Positions 1 through 8,363 of a stretch of 37,705 bases of DNA are shown in pieces (the first letter of the stretch is position 1; each line of letters begins with the position of its first letter). Made by a program: the position numbers and the translations under genes. The notes below the pieces were generated by a model. It was not told the DNA's origin and searched no databases. It saw only the letters and a list, made by a program, of their open reading frames with translations. This stretch comes from Blautia glucerasea. GTDB taxonomy: Bacteria; Bacillota; Clostridia; Lachnospirales; Lachnospiraceae. Location of the stretch: NCBI RefSeq assembly GCF_013304385.1, contig NZ_JAAITU010000041.1:1-37705 (forward strand). Reading direction: 5' to 3'.

Positions 1-45
1 TCGTAAAGCGGCCGTTCTAAAACAGAATGGCGGCCGCTGAGCCCC
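1..45. repeat. GC-rich imperfect inverted repeat at the left edge
   Basis: AGCGGCCGTTCT (7-18) and AGAATGGCGGCCGCT (24-38) form an 8+4 bp stem with a 3-nt bulge around AAAAC. It contains an 8-base GCGGCCGC site. Its base composition is unlike the AT-rich gene it interrupts. It could be a terminator-like hairpin, a mobile-element end or an assembly join. Confidence 0.5.
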
Positions 46-351
46 GTAAAATGCACCTATTCCAAAAAAATCACCTAAAGGTGCTCTTACACTAGGATTT
101 TTTTCATCGTCCCAATACATTTCTATAATAATTTTCCGAAGATATTGAGGTTCATAACAGCGTGTCGTAATCCAAATATGTTTGATTATTCCTGCCCCTC
201 GAATATCTGCTATCACTTTTGTTTCTTTAGGCGGCACTACTACAAAATCTCTGTTTCCTCCAGTTCGATCATAACTTGATTCTCTTCTGGATCGAGCATT
301 TTTCACAAACGGTAACCCTCCTAAGGGGCTATTTTGTTGCCAAGCATTCAT
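1..351 (-). CDS. GH172 (DUF2961) glycoside hydrolase, N-terminal fragment
   Basis: Open from an ATG at 351 to the window edge (117 codons, no stop), with a good AGGAGG site upstream. The N-terminus matches GH172/DUF2961: a GLP start, SRRESSYDRTGGN, ADIRGAGIIKHIWIT, then MYWDDEKNPSVRAPLGDFFG. Characterised members act on alpha-D-fructofuranoside linkages (including difructose dianhydride) or D-arabinofuranosides. No signal peptide, so probably cytoplasmic. After GDFFGIG the family normally continues with HG; here the sequence becomes unrelated (AFYGAQRPP) and enters a GC-rich inverted repeat, so the gene is probably broken or misjoined near position 50. The promoter carries the same operator as the neighbouring LacI gene. 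Family assignment is strong; the exact substrate is unknown. Confidence 0.85.
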   Translation of the reverse strand, partial: MNAWQQNSPLGGLPFVKNARSRRESSYDRTGGNRDFVVVPPKETKVIADIRGAGIIKHIWITTRCYEPQYLRKIIIEMYWDDEKNPSVRAPLGDFFGIGAFYGAQRPPFCFRTAALR

Positions 352-373
352 AAGCTTATCCTCCTACTTACTT

Positions 374-404
374 ATTATAAATCGTCTCAATGGTAGCGGT
401 ACCA
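374..404 (-). promoter_or_regulatory. GH172 promoter with LacI operator TGGTACCGCTACCA
   Basis: On the minus strand a consensus TATAAT lies at 379-374. The operator TGGTACCGCTACCA occupies 404-391, covering the place where the -35 box would be (402-397); that box itself is poor. The identical 14-mer sits in front of the lacI-type gene at 1487-1500, so the two genes very likely share one regulator. Arms TGGTA/TACCA form the palindrome. Confidence 0.8.
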
Positions 405-448
405 ATTTTGGGTATAAATAACCTACGCTATATCATGTGTAGTATCAA

Positions 449-1450
449 CTACTTCATAACGCAAGGAATTGTAGCTGAATCTCGAATAATCAATTCTGTC
501 GGAAATATGATATTTTGAATTTCCTCATCTGGATATTGATGTCTTCTTATTATACGCTTTGCTGCCACTTCTCCCATACGGCGAATAGGCTGTGAAACTG
601 TAGTTAACCTGGGTTCCATTAATTTTGAAACAAATAAATCATCGAATCCTGTTAGCGAAATATCCTGAGGAATAGATAATCCGACATCCTTAATGGCCAT
701 GTATACTTCTGATGCAATATATTCATTTAAGCAATGAACAGCGGTCGGACGGTTCCGTCTTCGCAATAATTCTAACATTACTTTATAACAATTTCCTTCT
801 CCTGGCTCAACTCTTATTATTTGATTATCACCTATCGGTAATTTTGCATTAACCATCGCCTTTTCAAATCCTAAAAATCTTGCATCAGAAGTAGGAAGTG
901 TTTCATTATATCCTATCACAGCAATTTGAGAATGTCCTAATCCGATCAAATAACGAATCATATCACTTGTTCCTTTTTCATCGGTAACACCAATCTTATC
1001 AACATTATCCAAATTTGATTGAATTGAAACTATATCAAAGTATTTTTTTGCACGTTTCAGAAGTTTTTCGCTATGCATGCGGCAACTAGTTACAATCAAT
1101 CCACATGCCCTATCACGAATTAGTTTTTCAAGACTTTCTTCTTCTTTTTGCACAGAATTTCCAATTGCATATATCAAAAGTGAATAGCCTTCAGCATTTA
1201 CTACATTTTCAACTCCTTTAATAATTTCGTTAAAAAACGGATTTAAAATATCAGTTATAAAAAGGCCAATCGAACGATTAGATTTAGACATCATATTTCT
1301 TGCTATACTGCTAGGAACATATCCTGTTTCTTCCATAATTTGAAGAATTCTACTTCTTGTATCAACATTAACATTAGGACTATTATTAATCACTCGTGAA
1401 ACAGTACTGACAGACACACCTGCTTTCACAGCAATGTCACTAATATTCAA
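449..1450 (-). CDS. LacI-family repressor of the GH172 locus
   Basis: LacI/GalR DNA-binding regulator of about 333 aa. The N-terminal helix-turn-helix (NISDIAVKAGVSVSTVSRVIN) is followed by a hinge helix and a periplasmic-binding-protein-type effector domain starting near IGLFITDILNPFF. I choose the TTG start at 1450 because AGGAGAGAAGG lies just upstream. The longer reading frame from an ATG at 1501 would translate its own operator (MVAVP). The gene has a textbook promoter and an operator immediately after it, so it should repress itself. The same operator lies in the GH172 promoter, making that glycosidase its likely target. The effector is presumably a product of GH172 action (inference). 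Confidence 0.92.
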   Translation of the reverse strand: MNISDIAVKAGVSVSTVSRVINNSPNVNVDTRSRILQIMEETGYVPSSIARNMMSKSNRSIGLFITDILNPFFNEIIKGVENVVNAEGYSLLIYAIGNSVQKEEESLEKLIRDRACGLIVTSCRMHSEKLLKRAKKYFDIVSIQSNLDNVDKIGVTDEKGTSDMIRYLIGLGHSQIAVIGYNETLPTSDARFLGFEKAMVNAKLPIGDNQIIRVEPGEGNCYKVMLELLRRRNRPTAVHCLNEYIASEVYMAIKDVGLSIPQDISLTGFDDLFVSKLMEPRLTTVSQPIRRMGEVAAKRIIRRHQYPDEEIQNIIFPTELIIRDSATIPCVMK

Positions 1451-1486
1451 CTTATCACCTTCTCTCCTTCTCTCCTTCTCTTTTAT

Positions 1487-1541
1487 TGGTACCGCTACCA
1501 TATCTTGTTCACATTATATTCTTTCCTTTTTGTTTTGTCAA
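1487..1541 (-). promoter_or_regulatory. lacI-type promoter and autoregulatory operator
   Basis: Minus-strand TTGACA at 1541-1536, a 17-nt spacer and TATAAT at 1518-1513: both hexamers match consensus exactly. The operator (read on plus, TGGTACCGCTACCA) is at 1487-1500, 12 nt downstream of the -10 box, so it covers the first transcribed bases. It is identical to the operator at 391-404. Confidence 0.9.
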
Positions 1542-1837
1542 GAATATTGTGCATTTTTTTATTTTATTGTGTAATTACAAATCATTTTCGTCATTTCGCA
1601 CAATATTTTATATAAATCTCTGAACTAATGACATTTGCTTTGTGAAATCTATCCAAAAGGCATTCCTCTTTTTATTACTGTTTACGGAACTGGAATGATA
1701 CAATTCAGTTTGGTACAATATAGTCCTAAATTATCCAAAATATAATTTTTCATTCAAATTCTAATTCATCACTCCCAAAATAACGAGAGCGTAACACACG
1801 ATTCAAGTTAACCTAATCTGTCATTTAACATATCTCT
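1542..1837. other. AT-rich intergenic region, nothing recognised
   Basis: About 300 bases between the lacI promoter and the end of the AEC carrier gene. I see no convincing reading frame, RNA gene or strong U-tailed terminator. It may be decayed DNA. Confidence 0.5.
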
Positions 1838-2767
1838 CTAATAAATTATCAACGCCAGCACCATATATACCAGAATTGACACAATACAGTACAAAGAATT
1901 TGTAGTAGATACATATGCACTGCTTTCTTTTTTCTTCAGGAATGTCTGCATACTGAAAGTAGCCGGTGCAGACATATACAGAATGATTGCAAGATCCATA
2001 AGCTGTGAACTGCCTACAAGAAAATGGACAGCAAGTAGAACCCCAGCCATCATCACCGCCTGGACGCAAATACGAAGTATGATCGTTTTTATACATGGGC
2101 TGATCAGTTCTCGGGTCAACTCCATACTGTACCCTACCACAAGAAGGATCATAGAAGTTACAGAAGTGGTAAGAATATTTTCAACGCTAAGATAAACACC
2201 TCCAAAAGAGCTTTCAACAAGCCGTGAAATGATCCCGGTTAATCCGGCTACAATTCCCAAAACACTGGCTACAAATGCAGGAGTTTTTACTGCACTGAAA
2301 AACAGTGCCTTTGCACTAATCTTTCCTCCATTTTCAGTCTGTCCCAGCATTCCCATATATACACTGAAGCCAAACAGCAGTCCTGCAATATCCAATACAG
2401 CAATCTGGGAAAGATGTTCACTGCCGCACAAACTGGTATATAATGGATAGGCCATCATTCCCCCTTCGTATACACAGACCATGTAGGGCAGATATTTTTT
2501 ATATGGTGCTTCCAATAATGGCTTTAGTAAAAATCCAACCGAAAAAGAAATCAGCAGCATCACAAACATGATTCCTACCAGTATACCGATTTTCCCTGTA
2601 TATTCTGCTGTTGCCAGCGCATGGAAAATAGCCACAGGCAACATAATATTTGTAACCAGGCTTTTTATATTGTCAATACCGCTTTGTGTTAATACATTCT
2701 TCTTTCTGCACCAGATGCCAAGCAGGATCATAACCAGCACAGGCATAATAATTTCCAGAACCTTCAT
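1838..2767 (-). CDS. AEC-family (auxin efflux carrier-like) transporter
   Basis: About 309 aa, almost all hydrophobic, with roughly ten predicted membrane segments in two halves (PF03547-type Mem_trans). Recognisable features are the MPVLVMILLGIWCRKK start, NIMLPVAIFHALA, and a C-terminal half ending in SAPATFSMQTF. The ATG at 2767 follows GAGGAAG at good spacing; longer starts at 2788 and 2830 have poorer sites. AEC proteins carry organic anions such as malate or malonate, and some are exporters; the substrate cannot be read from sequence. It follows two CHR transporter genes with a 49-nt gap and is probably co-transcribed with them. Confidence 0.85.
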   Translation of the reverse strand: MKVLEIIMPVLVMILLGIWCRKKNVLTQSGIDNIKSLVTNIMLPVAIFHALATAEYTGKIGILVGIMFVMLLISFSVGFLLKPLLEAPYKKYLPYMVCVYEGGMMAYPLYTSLCGSEHLSQIAVLDIAGLLFGFSVYMGMLGQTENGGKISAKALFFSAVKTPAFVASVLGIVAGLTGIISRLVESSFGGVYLSVENILTTSVTSMILLVVGYSMELTRELISPCIKTIILRICVQAVMMAGVLLAVHFLVGSSQLMDLAIILYMSAPATFSMQTFLKKKESSAYVSTTNSLYCIVSILVYMVLALIIY

Positions 2768-2816
2768 ATCATACACTTCCTTCCTCATATCCTTCCTTTT
2801 GTTTAATACAGCCTGT

Positions 2817-3386
2817 TCACACACCTGCAATCATAGAAAAAGCCACATTTGCCACTCCACACAGCACCATGACTAATATAGGATTTACCTTAAACTTCCG
2901 TAACAGCACCAATGCGATCCCGAAAAACACTATCATCCGTATACATATATTTTGTCGTATAAGCTGTATCGTTCCGTTGACAAAAAAAGAAGAAATCAGG
3001 ATGGTCACTCCCGCTTTCGCAATCATAGCTACAACTGCAGGGCGAAGAGAAGCTAATGTTCCCTGAAACACAGATACATTTTGATATTTAGTATAAAGAT
3101 GTGCCAATAAAGTCACTATCACGCAGGATGGAAGAATGCAGCCAAATGTTGCAACCACGGCCCCTAGTGGTCCGATAATCTGCATACCTACAAAGGTAGC
3201 TGCGTTTACTGCAATCGGGCCAGGTGTCATTTCTGCAATTGTTACCAAATCGGTAAAGGCATTCATAGATAACCATCCATGCAAATTCACCACCTGTTCC
3301 TGTATCAGCGGCATTGCCGCGTATCCACCACCAAAGCTTAACGCTCCAACCTGAAGAAAACTTAAAAAAAGCTGAAGATAGATCAT
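2817..3386 (-). CDS. CHR-family (chromate/anion) transporter, second short subunit
   Basis: 189-aa single-domain CHR protein (PF02417-type). Motifs: SFGGGYAAMPLIQE near the N-terminus and TPGPIAVNAATFVG around residue 55, with about five or six membrane segments. Short CHR proteins are usually encoded as tandem, non-identical pairs that work together. This gene overlaps the upstream partner by 4 nt (ATGA-type coupling). Characterised CHR proteins export chromate; many others have unknown anion substrates. Because sulfatase genes lie just upstream, sulfate or a related oxyanion is a possible substrate (inference only). Confidence 0.9.
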   Translation of the reverse strand: MIYLQLFLSFLQVGALSFGGGYAAMPLIQEQVVNLHGWLSMNAFTDLVTIAEMTPGPIAVNAATFVGMQIIGPLGAVVATFGCILPSCVIVTLLAHLYTKYQNVSVFQGTLASLRPAVVAMIAKAGVTILISSFFVNGTIQLIRQNICIRMIVFFGIALVLLRKFKVNPILVMVLCGVANVAFSMIAGV

Positions 3387-3958
3387 TTTTCTTTCCTCTC
3401 CTTTATTACCGTGCGGACAATTCCAAATACGATCGTTGCCAATATAATGAAAATAATATTAATGTTAAGGAAGCAACTGCAACAAAAGCTGACAGCCATG
3501 ATCAAGATATTTATCCAGTCCTTTGATTTTACAACATTCTTCCCCATGTCATACACAACTGACATGATCACTGCACCAACACCTGCAGTCATTCCTTTTA
3601 ATAATGCAGCAATATAATAATTAGAGCAAAACGCATTATAAAATACCGAAATTAAGGATAAAATCACCATTGGTGGTATAATGGCTCCCAGAGTTGAGAC
3701 TAGCACTCCTGGTATGCCTGCAAGCTTGTACCCTACTACGATTGCCCCATTCACCGCAATGGCTCCTGGCGAAGACTGTGCGATGGCTACCAGATCCAGC
3801 ATTTCCTCTTCATCGATCCAGTGGTAATGATCCACAAATTTCTCTTTTAATAAAGTCACAATCACATAACCACCGCCAAATGTAAATGTGCTTAAATATA
3901 AACAGGCGAAAAACAGTTTTCGCAATATATAACCTTTATCTTTCGATTTTTCTTCCAT
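3383..3958 (-). CDS. CHR-family (chromate/anion) transporter, first short subunit
   Basis: 191-aa partner of the following gene. It has the same landmarks: TFGGGYVIVTLLKEKF and SSPGAIAVNGAIVVG, then hydrophobic segments and a basic C-terminus (RTVIKERKEK). The ATG at 3958 is preceded by AAGGAGTGG. The two proteins clearly share the family pattern but have diverged, as expected for an antiparallel heterodimer. It lies 261 nt downstream of the sulfatase-maturase gene, in the same direction but with its own leader, so it may be transcribed separately. Confidence 0.9.
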   Translation of the reverse strand: MEEKSKDKGYILRKLFFACLYLSTFTFGGGYVIVTLLKEKFVDHYHWIDEEEMLDLVAIAQSSPGAIAVNGAIVVGYKLAGIPGVLVSTLGAIIPPMVILSLISVFYNAFCSNYYIAALLKGMTAGVGAVIMSVVYDMGKNVVKSKDWINILIMAVSFCCSCFLNINIIFIILATIVFGIVRTVIKERKEK

Positions 3959-4219
3959 AATCCACTCCTTTGGCCTGATATAAACGTTAATTCATAAATG
4001 CTTTCAGCATTTTTCCTGCAAATCATATTGTGCCACATATAAGCACTTTAGTAAATATTGGTTCTGTTTATTTTATAAAAATTGCGCATCTCACTCCTCT
4101 CACCCCTCACCAAAGTAATCAGAATGTGATGCGCAGCTGTTTAAACTGTGTAGCAGTTGTCCCTGCAAGCAGAAATTTTATTAAGCACTGAAAAGCTTCC
4201 GTTGGTAATCAGGTATCCG
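3959..4219 (-). promoter_or_regulatory. Leader and probable promoter of the CHR-AEC operon
   Basis: 261 nt without a gene. A perfect 7-bp hairpin (AAATGCT-TTC-AGCATTT on plus) lies at 3996-4012, just before the CHR start. Further upstream an 8-bp inverted repeat TGCGCATC (4083-4090) / GATGCGCA (4128-4135) could be a regulator site. A possible minus-strand promoter is TTTACT-17-CACAAT. None of these is certain. Confidence 0.4.
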
Positions 4220-5326
4220 TCAAAAATCCTGTGCAATTTCAACCATTTTATCATAACAAGTATCAAAAAATAAACGATATCCTTCACAGAAATAATTTTT
4301 CCAGGTACCATCTGGCAGTTTGTTTCTGTTTCTCTGGCAACCGCCCCTGCATAACTTCAGGTATCTGCAATTTTTACATGTCTCAGAGATTTTCAGAGAT
4401 TCTTCCTGAAAACGGATATTTTTCCTGTTTTCATCCATCTCTCCAAAAGTATCCGTATTGGCATTTCCAAGACAGTACTCATCCATCATATAAAAATCAC
4501 ATGGATATACACTTCCATCTGCTTCGATCACGTACTGAATCCCACAGCAGCCTCTCTGATCACAGGCCTCCGGTTCATATCCCTTAAGAATACCTATATA
4601 ATTGTCAAACTGCCTGATATAAATCGATCTGCCTGTACGAATATCTTCATTCCATTTTTCAAATAAACGGATCAAAAACTTTCCATATTCTACTGGATCC
4701 AGCGAATAATGCATTTTACCTTTTTCCTGCTGTAATGGATCAATGCATGGTATATACTGTTGATATTCAAATCCTTTTTTGCTATAAAAGCTATATATTT
4801 CATTCAAATATTGTGCTGTCTGGTCATGTACAACGGTAAGAATATTAAAAGGCACGTCATACTGTTTCAACATTTTGCATGTTTCAAGAATCCGGTCAAA
4901 GGTTTCTTTTCCATTTTGGGCATGGCGGTAGCAATTATGGGTCTTCCATATCCCATCCAATGAAATTCCAACAAGAAATCCACAGTTTTTAAAGAGTTTA
5001 CACCATTCTTCGTTAATATTTGTCCCATTTGTTTGAAATGCATATGTTACGGGAATCTTCTTTTTATTATATTTTTCCACATATTCTGCTACTTTATAGT
5101 AGAAATCAATTCCTCTTAGTGTTGGCTCTCCGCCCTGAAACGCAATCGCACAACCGCCTTCTGCATAGGCAAGTGCTTTGCGAATAATATTCCGGGCCGT
5201 CTTTTCCTCCATCATCCCATAGGATTTCTGCGTTCTGTTTTTTTGTTCATCACAGTAAAAACAGTATTCACATAACATATTGCAGTTTCCGGATGCTGGT
5301 TTCATCAAAATGCTGACTGGTGGCAT
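4220..5326 (-). CDS. Anaerobic sulfatase-maturating enzyme (radical SAM, SPASM)
   Basis: 368 aa. It converts the active-site cysteine of sulfatases to formylglycine without oxygen. The radical-SAM cluster motif is C15-x3-C19-x2-C22 (CNMLCEYC). FQGGEPTLRG and the substrate-binding core follow. A C-terminal SPASM region holds many cysteines (CDQRGCCGIQY, YPCDFYM, CKNCRYLKLCRGGC, FCEGYR) for two auxiliary [4Fe-4S] clusters. Length and start (PVSILMKPASGNCN) are typical for anSMEs. It begins 19 nt after a sulfatase gene and completes the operon, so the two sulfatases here are its obvious clients. Confidence 0.95.
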   Translation of the reverse strand: MPPVSILMKPASGNCNMLCEYCFYCDEQKNRTQKSYGMMEEKTARNIIRKALAYAEGGCAIAFQGGEPTLRGIDFYYKVAEYVEKYNKKKIPVTYAFQTNGTNINEEWCKLFKNCGFLVGISLDGIWKTHNCYRHAQNGKETFDRILETCKMLKQYDVPFNILTVVHDQTAQYLNEIYSFYSKKGFEYQQYIPCIDPLQQEKGKMHYSLDPVEYGKFLIRLFEKWNEDIRTGRSIYIRQFDNYIGILKGYEPEACDQRGCCGIQYVIEADGSVYPCDFYMMDEYCLGNANTDTFGEMDENRKNIRFQEESLKISETCKNCRYLKLCRGGCQRNRNKLPDGTWKNYFCEGYRLFFDTCYDKMVEIAQDF

Positions 5327-5345
5327 TTGTCTATTCCTTTTCCTT

Positions 5346-6830
5346 TTAATATTCGTTTATCAAATGCATGGAAAAATCCATATTTTTCATAATTGCACTG
5401 TCAAAATTCTTTTTGATCAGTTCATGCTTCAATATCTGATAGGATTCTTTATTCCAGAGATTATCAAATTCACATGGATCGTTCTCCAGATCGTACAATT
5501 CCCCGAATTCCTTCCCATGGTAATTCACTATCTTGTACCTTCCATCAAAATACATTGTAGCATAAATATCTTCATGTGTCCCCTTCAGACAGTGATAGAA
5601 TTCAGAATAAACAGAATCCTTATGATAATCTTTGTCCGCAGTTCCAGTTAAAATAGGTACCAGGCTCTTGCCCTGCATGAAATATGGCACTTCATAACCG
5701 GCAAGTTCCAGCAATGTGGGTGCCAGATCTACCAGTTCCACAAGCGCATTCGATTTTACATTCTGAAGGATCCGTGACGGACAGGATATAATCAGGGGCA
5801 CATGTGTAAGTGCTTCATAAAAATATGCGCCCTTCCAATATAAACCATGATCGCCATTCATCTCACCATGATCACTCATATAGATCACTACTGTATTTTC
5901 TCTTTCTCCGCTCTTGTCCAGATAATCCATTAATCGGCCAAATTGATCGTCTACAAGTTCTATTTCTGCATAGTAGTCACGGAAATGTTCTCTCTTTTCA
6001 TAATCTGTCAGCTCCGGAAACGGCTCTGCCTGCCCCTCTTGACCGCCAATGTAAAAATCTCTTTGCTGATGAGGTGGTTTATTTTCCAATTCTCCCTCTT
6101 TCCAAAGTGGCAGCGGCATGTCTTCTACTTTCAATTTATCTTTGTATTCCTGTGGCGGGTCCAGCGGTGGATGTGGATCATACGGATTCAGGCTTATCAG
6201 CCAGGGTCCGTCCTTGCCTCTGTTCTCTTCAATAAATTCAATTGCTTTTTCCACACACCAGGTTGTCTGATGATATTCAGCCGGAACTCCTACTGTCTTC
6301 CCGGTGAAATTTGGATTTGGAGTTGGCGGCCATGTTGCCATGCTTGTATATTTACCACCATAAATATCTGCCCATTTCAGGCCTTTCTCCTTCAGCCAGT
6401 TCTGGTAACAATTTTCCCCATGCAGCCAGTCATCATTTGGATGCTCACTCCACTGCACATATGTATATCCATCGTCTGTTCTGTTTTCCATCCTGCCTTG
6501 TGCGGATGTGAGATGCAATTTTCCTGATAAACCACAAACATACCCTTCATCTGCCAGAAGCTTTGTAACTAGCTTTTCGTCCTTTGAATAATTATCATTT
6601 CCATTGTAAAAAGCTTTTGTTGTTCTCGGATAACGTCCTGTCAGAAAGCATGAACGGCTTGGTGTACACACCGGTGCCTGGGTATATGCCCTTGTGAATG
6701 TAACACCTTCACTGACAAATTTATCAATATTCGGTGTCTTAATGTATGGATTTCCCAGACACCCAATCGTATCCCATCTTTGCTGATCTGTACAAAACCA
6801 GACAATATTCAATGGTTTCTCCTGAGCCAT
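5346..6830 (-). CDS. Cytoplasmic S1-type sulfatase with CTPSR active site
   Basis: About 494 aa from the ATG at 6830, which has GGGAGG at good spacing; an ATG at 6851 would run through that ribosome site. It starts directly with the catalytic fold (LNIVWFCTDQQRWDT) and has no signal peptide, so it acts in the cytoplasm. The formylglycine site is C55-T-P-S-R (VCTPSRSCFLTGRYP), the Cys type modified by anSME. Other active-site elements are GKLHL, NPYDPHPPLDPP and SDHGEMNGDHGLYWKG (metal and sulfate ligands). The C-terminal ELYDLENDPCEFDNLW motif is common in this family. It hydrolyses a sulfate ester of unknown identity. Confidence 0.95.
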   Translation of the reverse strand: MAQEKPLNIVWFCTDQQRWDTIGCLGNPYIKTPNIDKFVSEGVTFTRAYTQAPVCTPSRSCFLTGRYPRTTKAFYNGNDNYSKDEKLVTKLLADEGYVCGLSGKLHLTSAQGRMENRTDDGYTYVQWSEHPNDDWLHGENCYQNWLKEKGLKWADIYGGKYTSMATWPPTPNPNFTGKTVGVPAEYHQTTWCVEKAIEFIEENRGKDGPWLISLNPYDPHPPLDPPQEYKDKLKVEDMPLPLWKEGELENKPPHQQRDFYIGGQEGQAEPFPELTDYEKREHFRDYYAEIELVDDQFGRLMDYLDKSGERENTVVIYMSDHGEMNGDHGLYWKGAYFYEALTHVPLIISCPSRILQNVKSNALVELVDLAPTLLELAGYEVPYFMQGKSLVPILTGTADKDYHKDSVYSEFYHCLKGTHEDIYATMYFDGRYKIVNYHGKEFGELYDLENDPCEFDNLWNKESYQILKHELIKKNFDSAIMKNMDFSMHLINEY

Positions 6831-6881
6831 AGTATCATCCTCCCAGTTCATAAAATAGTAAGTTATTAAAAAATCCTTGTT

Positions 6882-8351
6882 CTAATTCATATTCAGCCCT
6901 ATACGATCATACAATTCCTGTGGTGCTTCATTTTCTTCCAAAAGCCCCTTCATAGCCTGTATCATTTTTTCTTCTACTACTGTATCCATAATAGATGTAT
7001 TCTGATCTGGGTCATTCTTCAAGTCAAACAACAGGTCACCGTATTTCATGTGTTCTTCATACTGATAACACGAATTATTGGGAGACGTTGCACCAGATGC
7101 AGGAATCTTCATAACCGGTATTCCCTTTGTAAATCCAAAATCTTTCACCATTTCAACATCCGTATTCTGCAGTTCCTCTACAGAAAATGGTTCAAACATA
7201 TGCAATGGCACAATTGTATAATTATTTAGACTGTTATTCTCTTTGCGTCCTGCACGCATATATACATATCTTCCGTCTGTAATATTGACATGCTTTCCGA
7301 AATAGCCAAACAAAATATAATCATGAATTGATTTTTCGTCTTTTAAAACGGGGAAAAGTGACTTACCTTTCATATCAGGTGTTGGTGCGATTCCAAAGTA
7401 GTCAAGGATCGTTGGTGCAATGTCAATTGTCTGACAAAGCTGTGAACGTCTTTCTCCAGCACAGCCAATGGCTGGATTCCAGATAAAAAATGGTGTATGG
7501 ACAATCTGGTCATAATTAGGCATATAATTTTTTCCAAAAAAGCCATGTTCCCCAAGCATATATCCATGATCTGTATTTACGATCAACATGGTATCTTTCC
7601 ACATGTCATGTTCATCCATAAAATCCAAAATTTTACCAAAATACTCATCTATCATAGAAAGGACTGCCCGATAATTGGTTCTTGCTTCGCTTACTTCTTC
7701 TGACCCTTCATTTACCTCTCCATAGAAAGGCCAATCAAAGGGCTGCTCTTTATCTGTATACATCTTTTTGTACTTATCCGGCACGAAATATGGTTCGTGT
7801 GGATCAAAATATTCAATATGTAAATACCAGTTATCTTCCTGATAATTGCTTTCGAGAAATTCAAGTCCTGCCTGACACGTTTTCACATGAGGGTGGTTTT
7901 CTCCTTGCATATATTTCCTGTTTATTTCATCCTGGCGATGAAGATCTATATTTTCTTTAAAACCTTTTACTTCTCCCTTCCAGAAATCACCTTCCTGACC
8001 TCTTATCATCTCACATGATGCAAATTTGGTATGATAAGTACTTCCGCCTTCCTGCCAATAATGTGCATGATCTGTCACGCAATGGGTATATATTCCATTT
8101 TTTCCCAGTATGGATGCAATAGAATCATCAAAAGGTTCCAACGGTCCCCAACATCTATGTAAAAAATTGTATCTTCCTGTATGAAGTTCTCTTCGTGCAG
8201 GAATGCAGGGAAGACTTCCAACATAAAAATTATCAAATGTAACTGTTTTTTTCGCCAGCCGGCGAAAATTCGGCATGATCGACAGATTATCTCCATAATT
8301 CGGAAGGTATTTTCTGTTCAGAGAATCATACATAACAGTAATTGCCCTCAT
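6882..8351 (-). CDS. Second cytoplasmic sulfatase, CIPAR active site
   Basis: 489 aa. It is distantly related to its neighbour. The start MRAITVMYDSLNRKYL supplies metal ligands and leaves no room for a signal peptide. The formylglycine motif is C49-I-P-A-R (LPCIPARRELHTGRYN): alanine replaces the usual serine, but the Cys-x-Pro-x-Arg core is kept. Further sites are DPHEPYF, NTDHGYMLGEHGFFGKN and a C-terminal LLFDLKNDPDQN. It lies 12 nt after the ATPase gene and 51 nt before the other sulfatase, inside the ABC operon. Two sulfatases of different subtype suggest either a doubly sulfated substrate or several substrates (inference). Confidence 0.93.
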   Translation of the reverse strand: MRAITVMYDSLNRKYLPNYGDNLSIMPNFRRLAKKTVTFDNFYVGSLPCIPARRELHTGRYNFLHRCWGPLEPFDDSIASILGKNGIYTHCVTDHAHYWQEGGSTYHTKFASCEMIRGQEGDFWKGEVKGFKENIDLHRQDEINRKYMQGENHPHVKTCQAGLEFLESNYQEDNWYLHIEYFDPHEPYFVPDKYKKMYTDKEQPFDWPFYGEVNEGSEEVSEARTNYRAVLSMIDEYFGKILDFMDEHDMWKDTMLIVNTDHGYMLGEHGFFGKNYMPNYDQIVHTPFFIWNPAIGCAGERRSQLCQTIDIAPTILDYFGIAPTPDMKGKSLFPVLKDEKSIHDYILFGYFGKHVNITDGRYVYMRAGRKENNSLNNYTIVPLHMFEPFSVEELQNTDVEMVKDFGFTKGIPVMKIPASGATSPNNSCYQYEEHMKYGDLLFDLKNDPDQNTSIMDTVVEEKMIQAMKGLLEENEAPQELYDRIGLNMN

Positions 8352-8363
8352 AGGTTCACCTCT

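Noticed and set aside
1451..1501. ATG at 1501 as start of the first LacI protein
   Set aside because: It would translate the operator, and the TTG at 1450 has the ribosome site and gives the usual LacI length.
1542..1837. Decayed gene in the AT-rich gap
   Set aside because: No frame gave recognisable protein similarity by eye.
4083..4135. 8-bp inverted repeat TGCGCATC/GATGCGCA as a terminator for the maturase gene
   Set aside because: The arms are 37 nt apart with no U-run on the minus strand; kept only as a possible regulator site.
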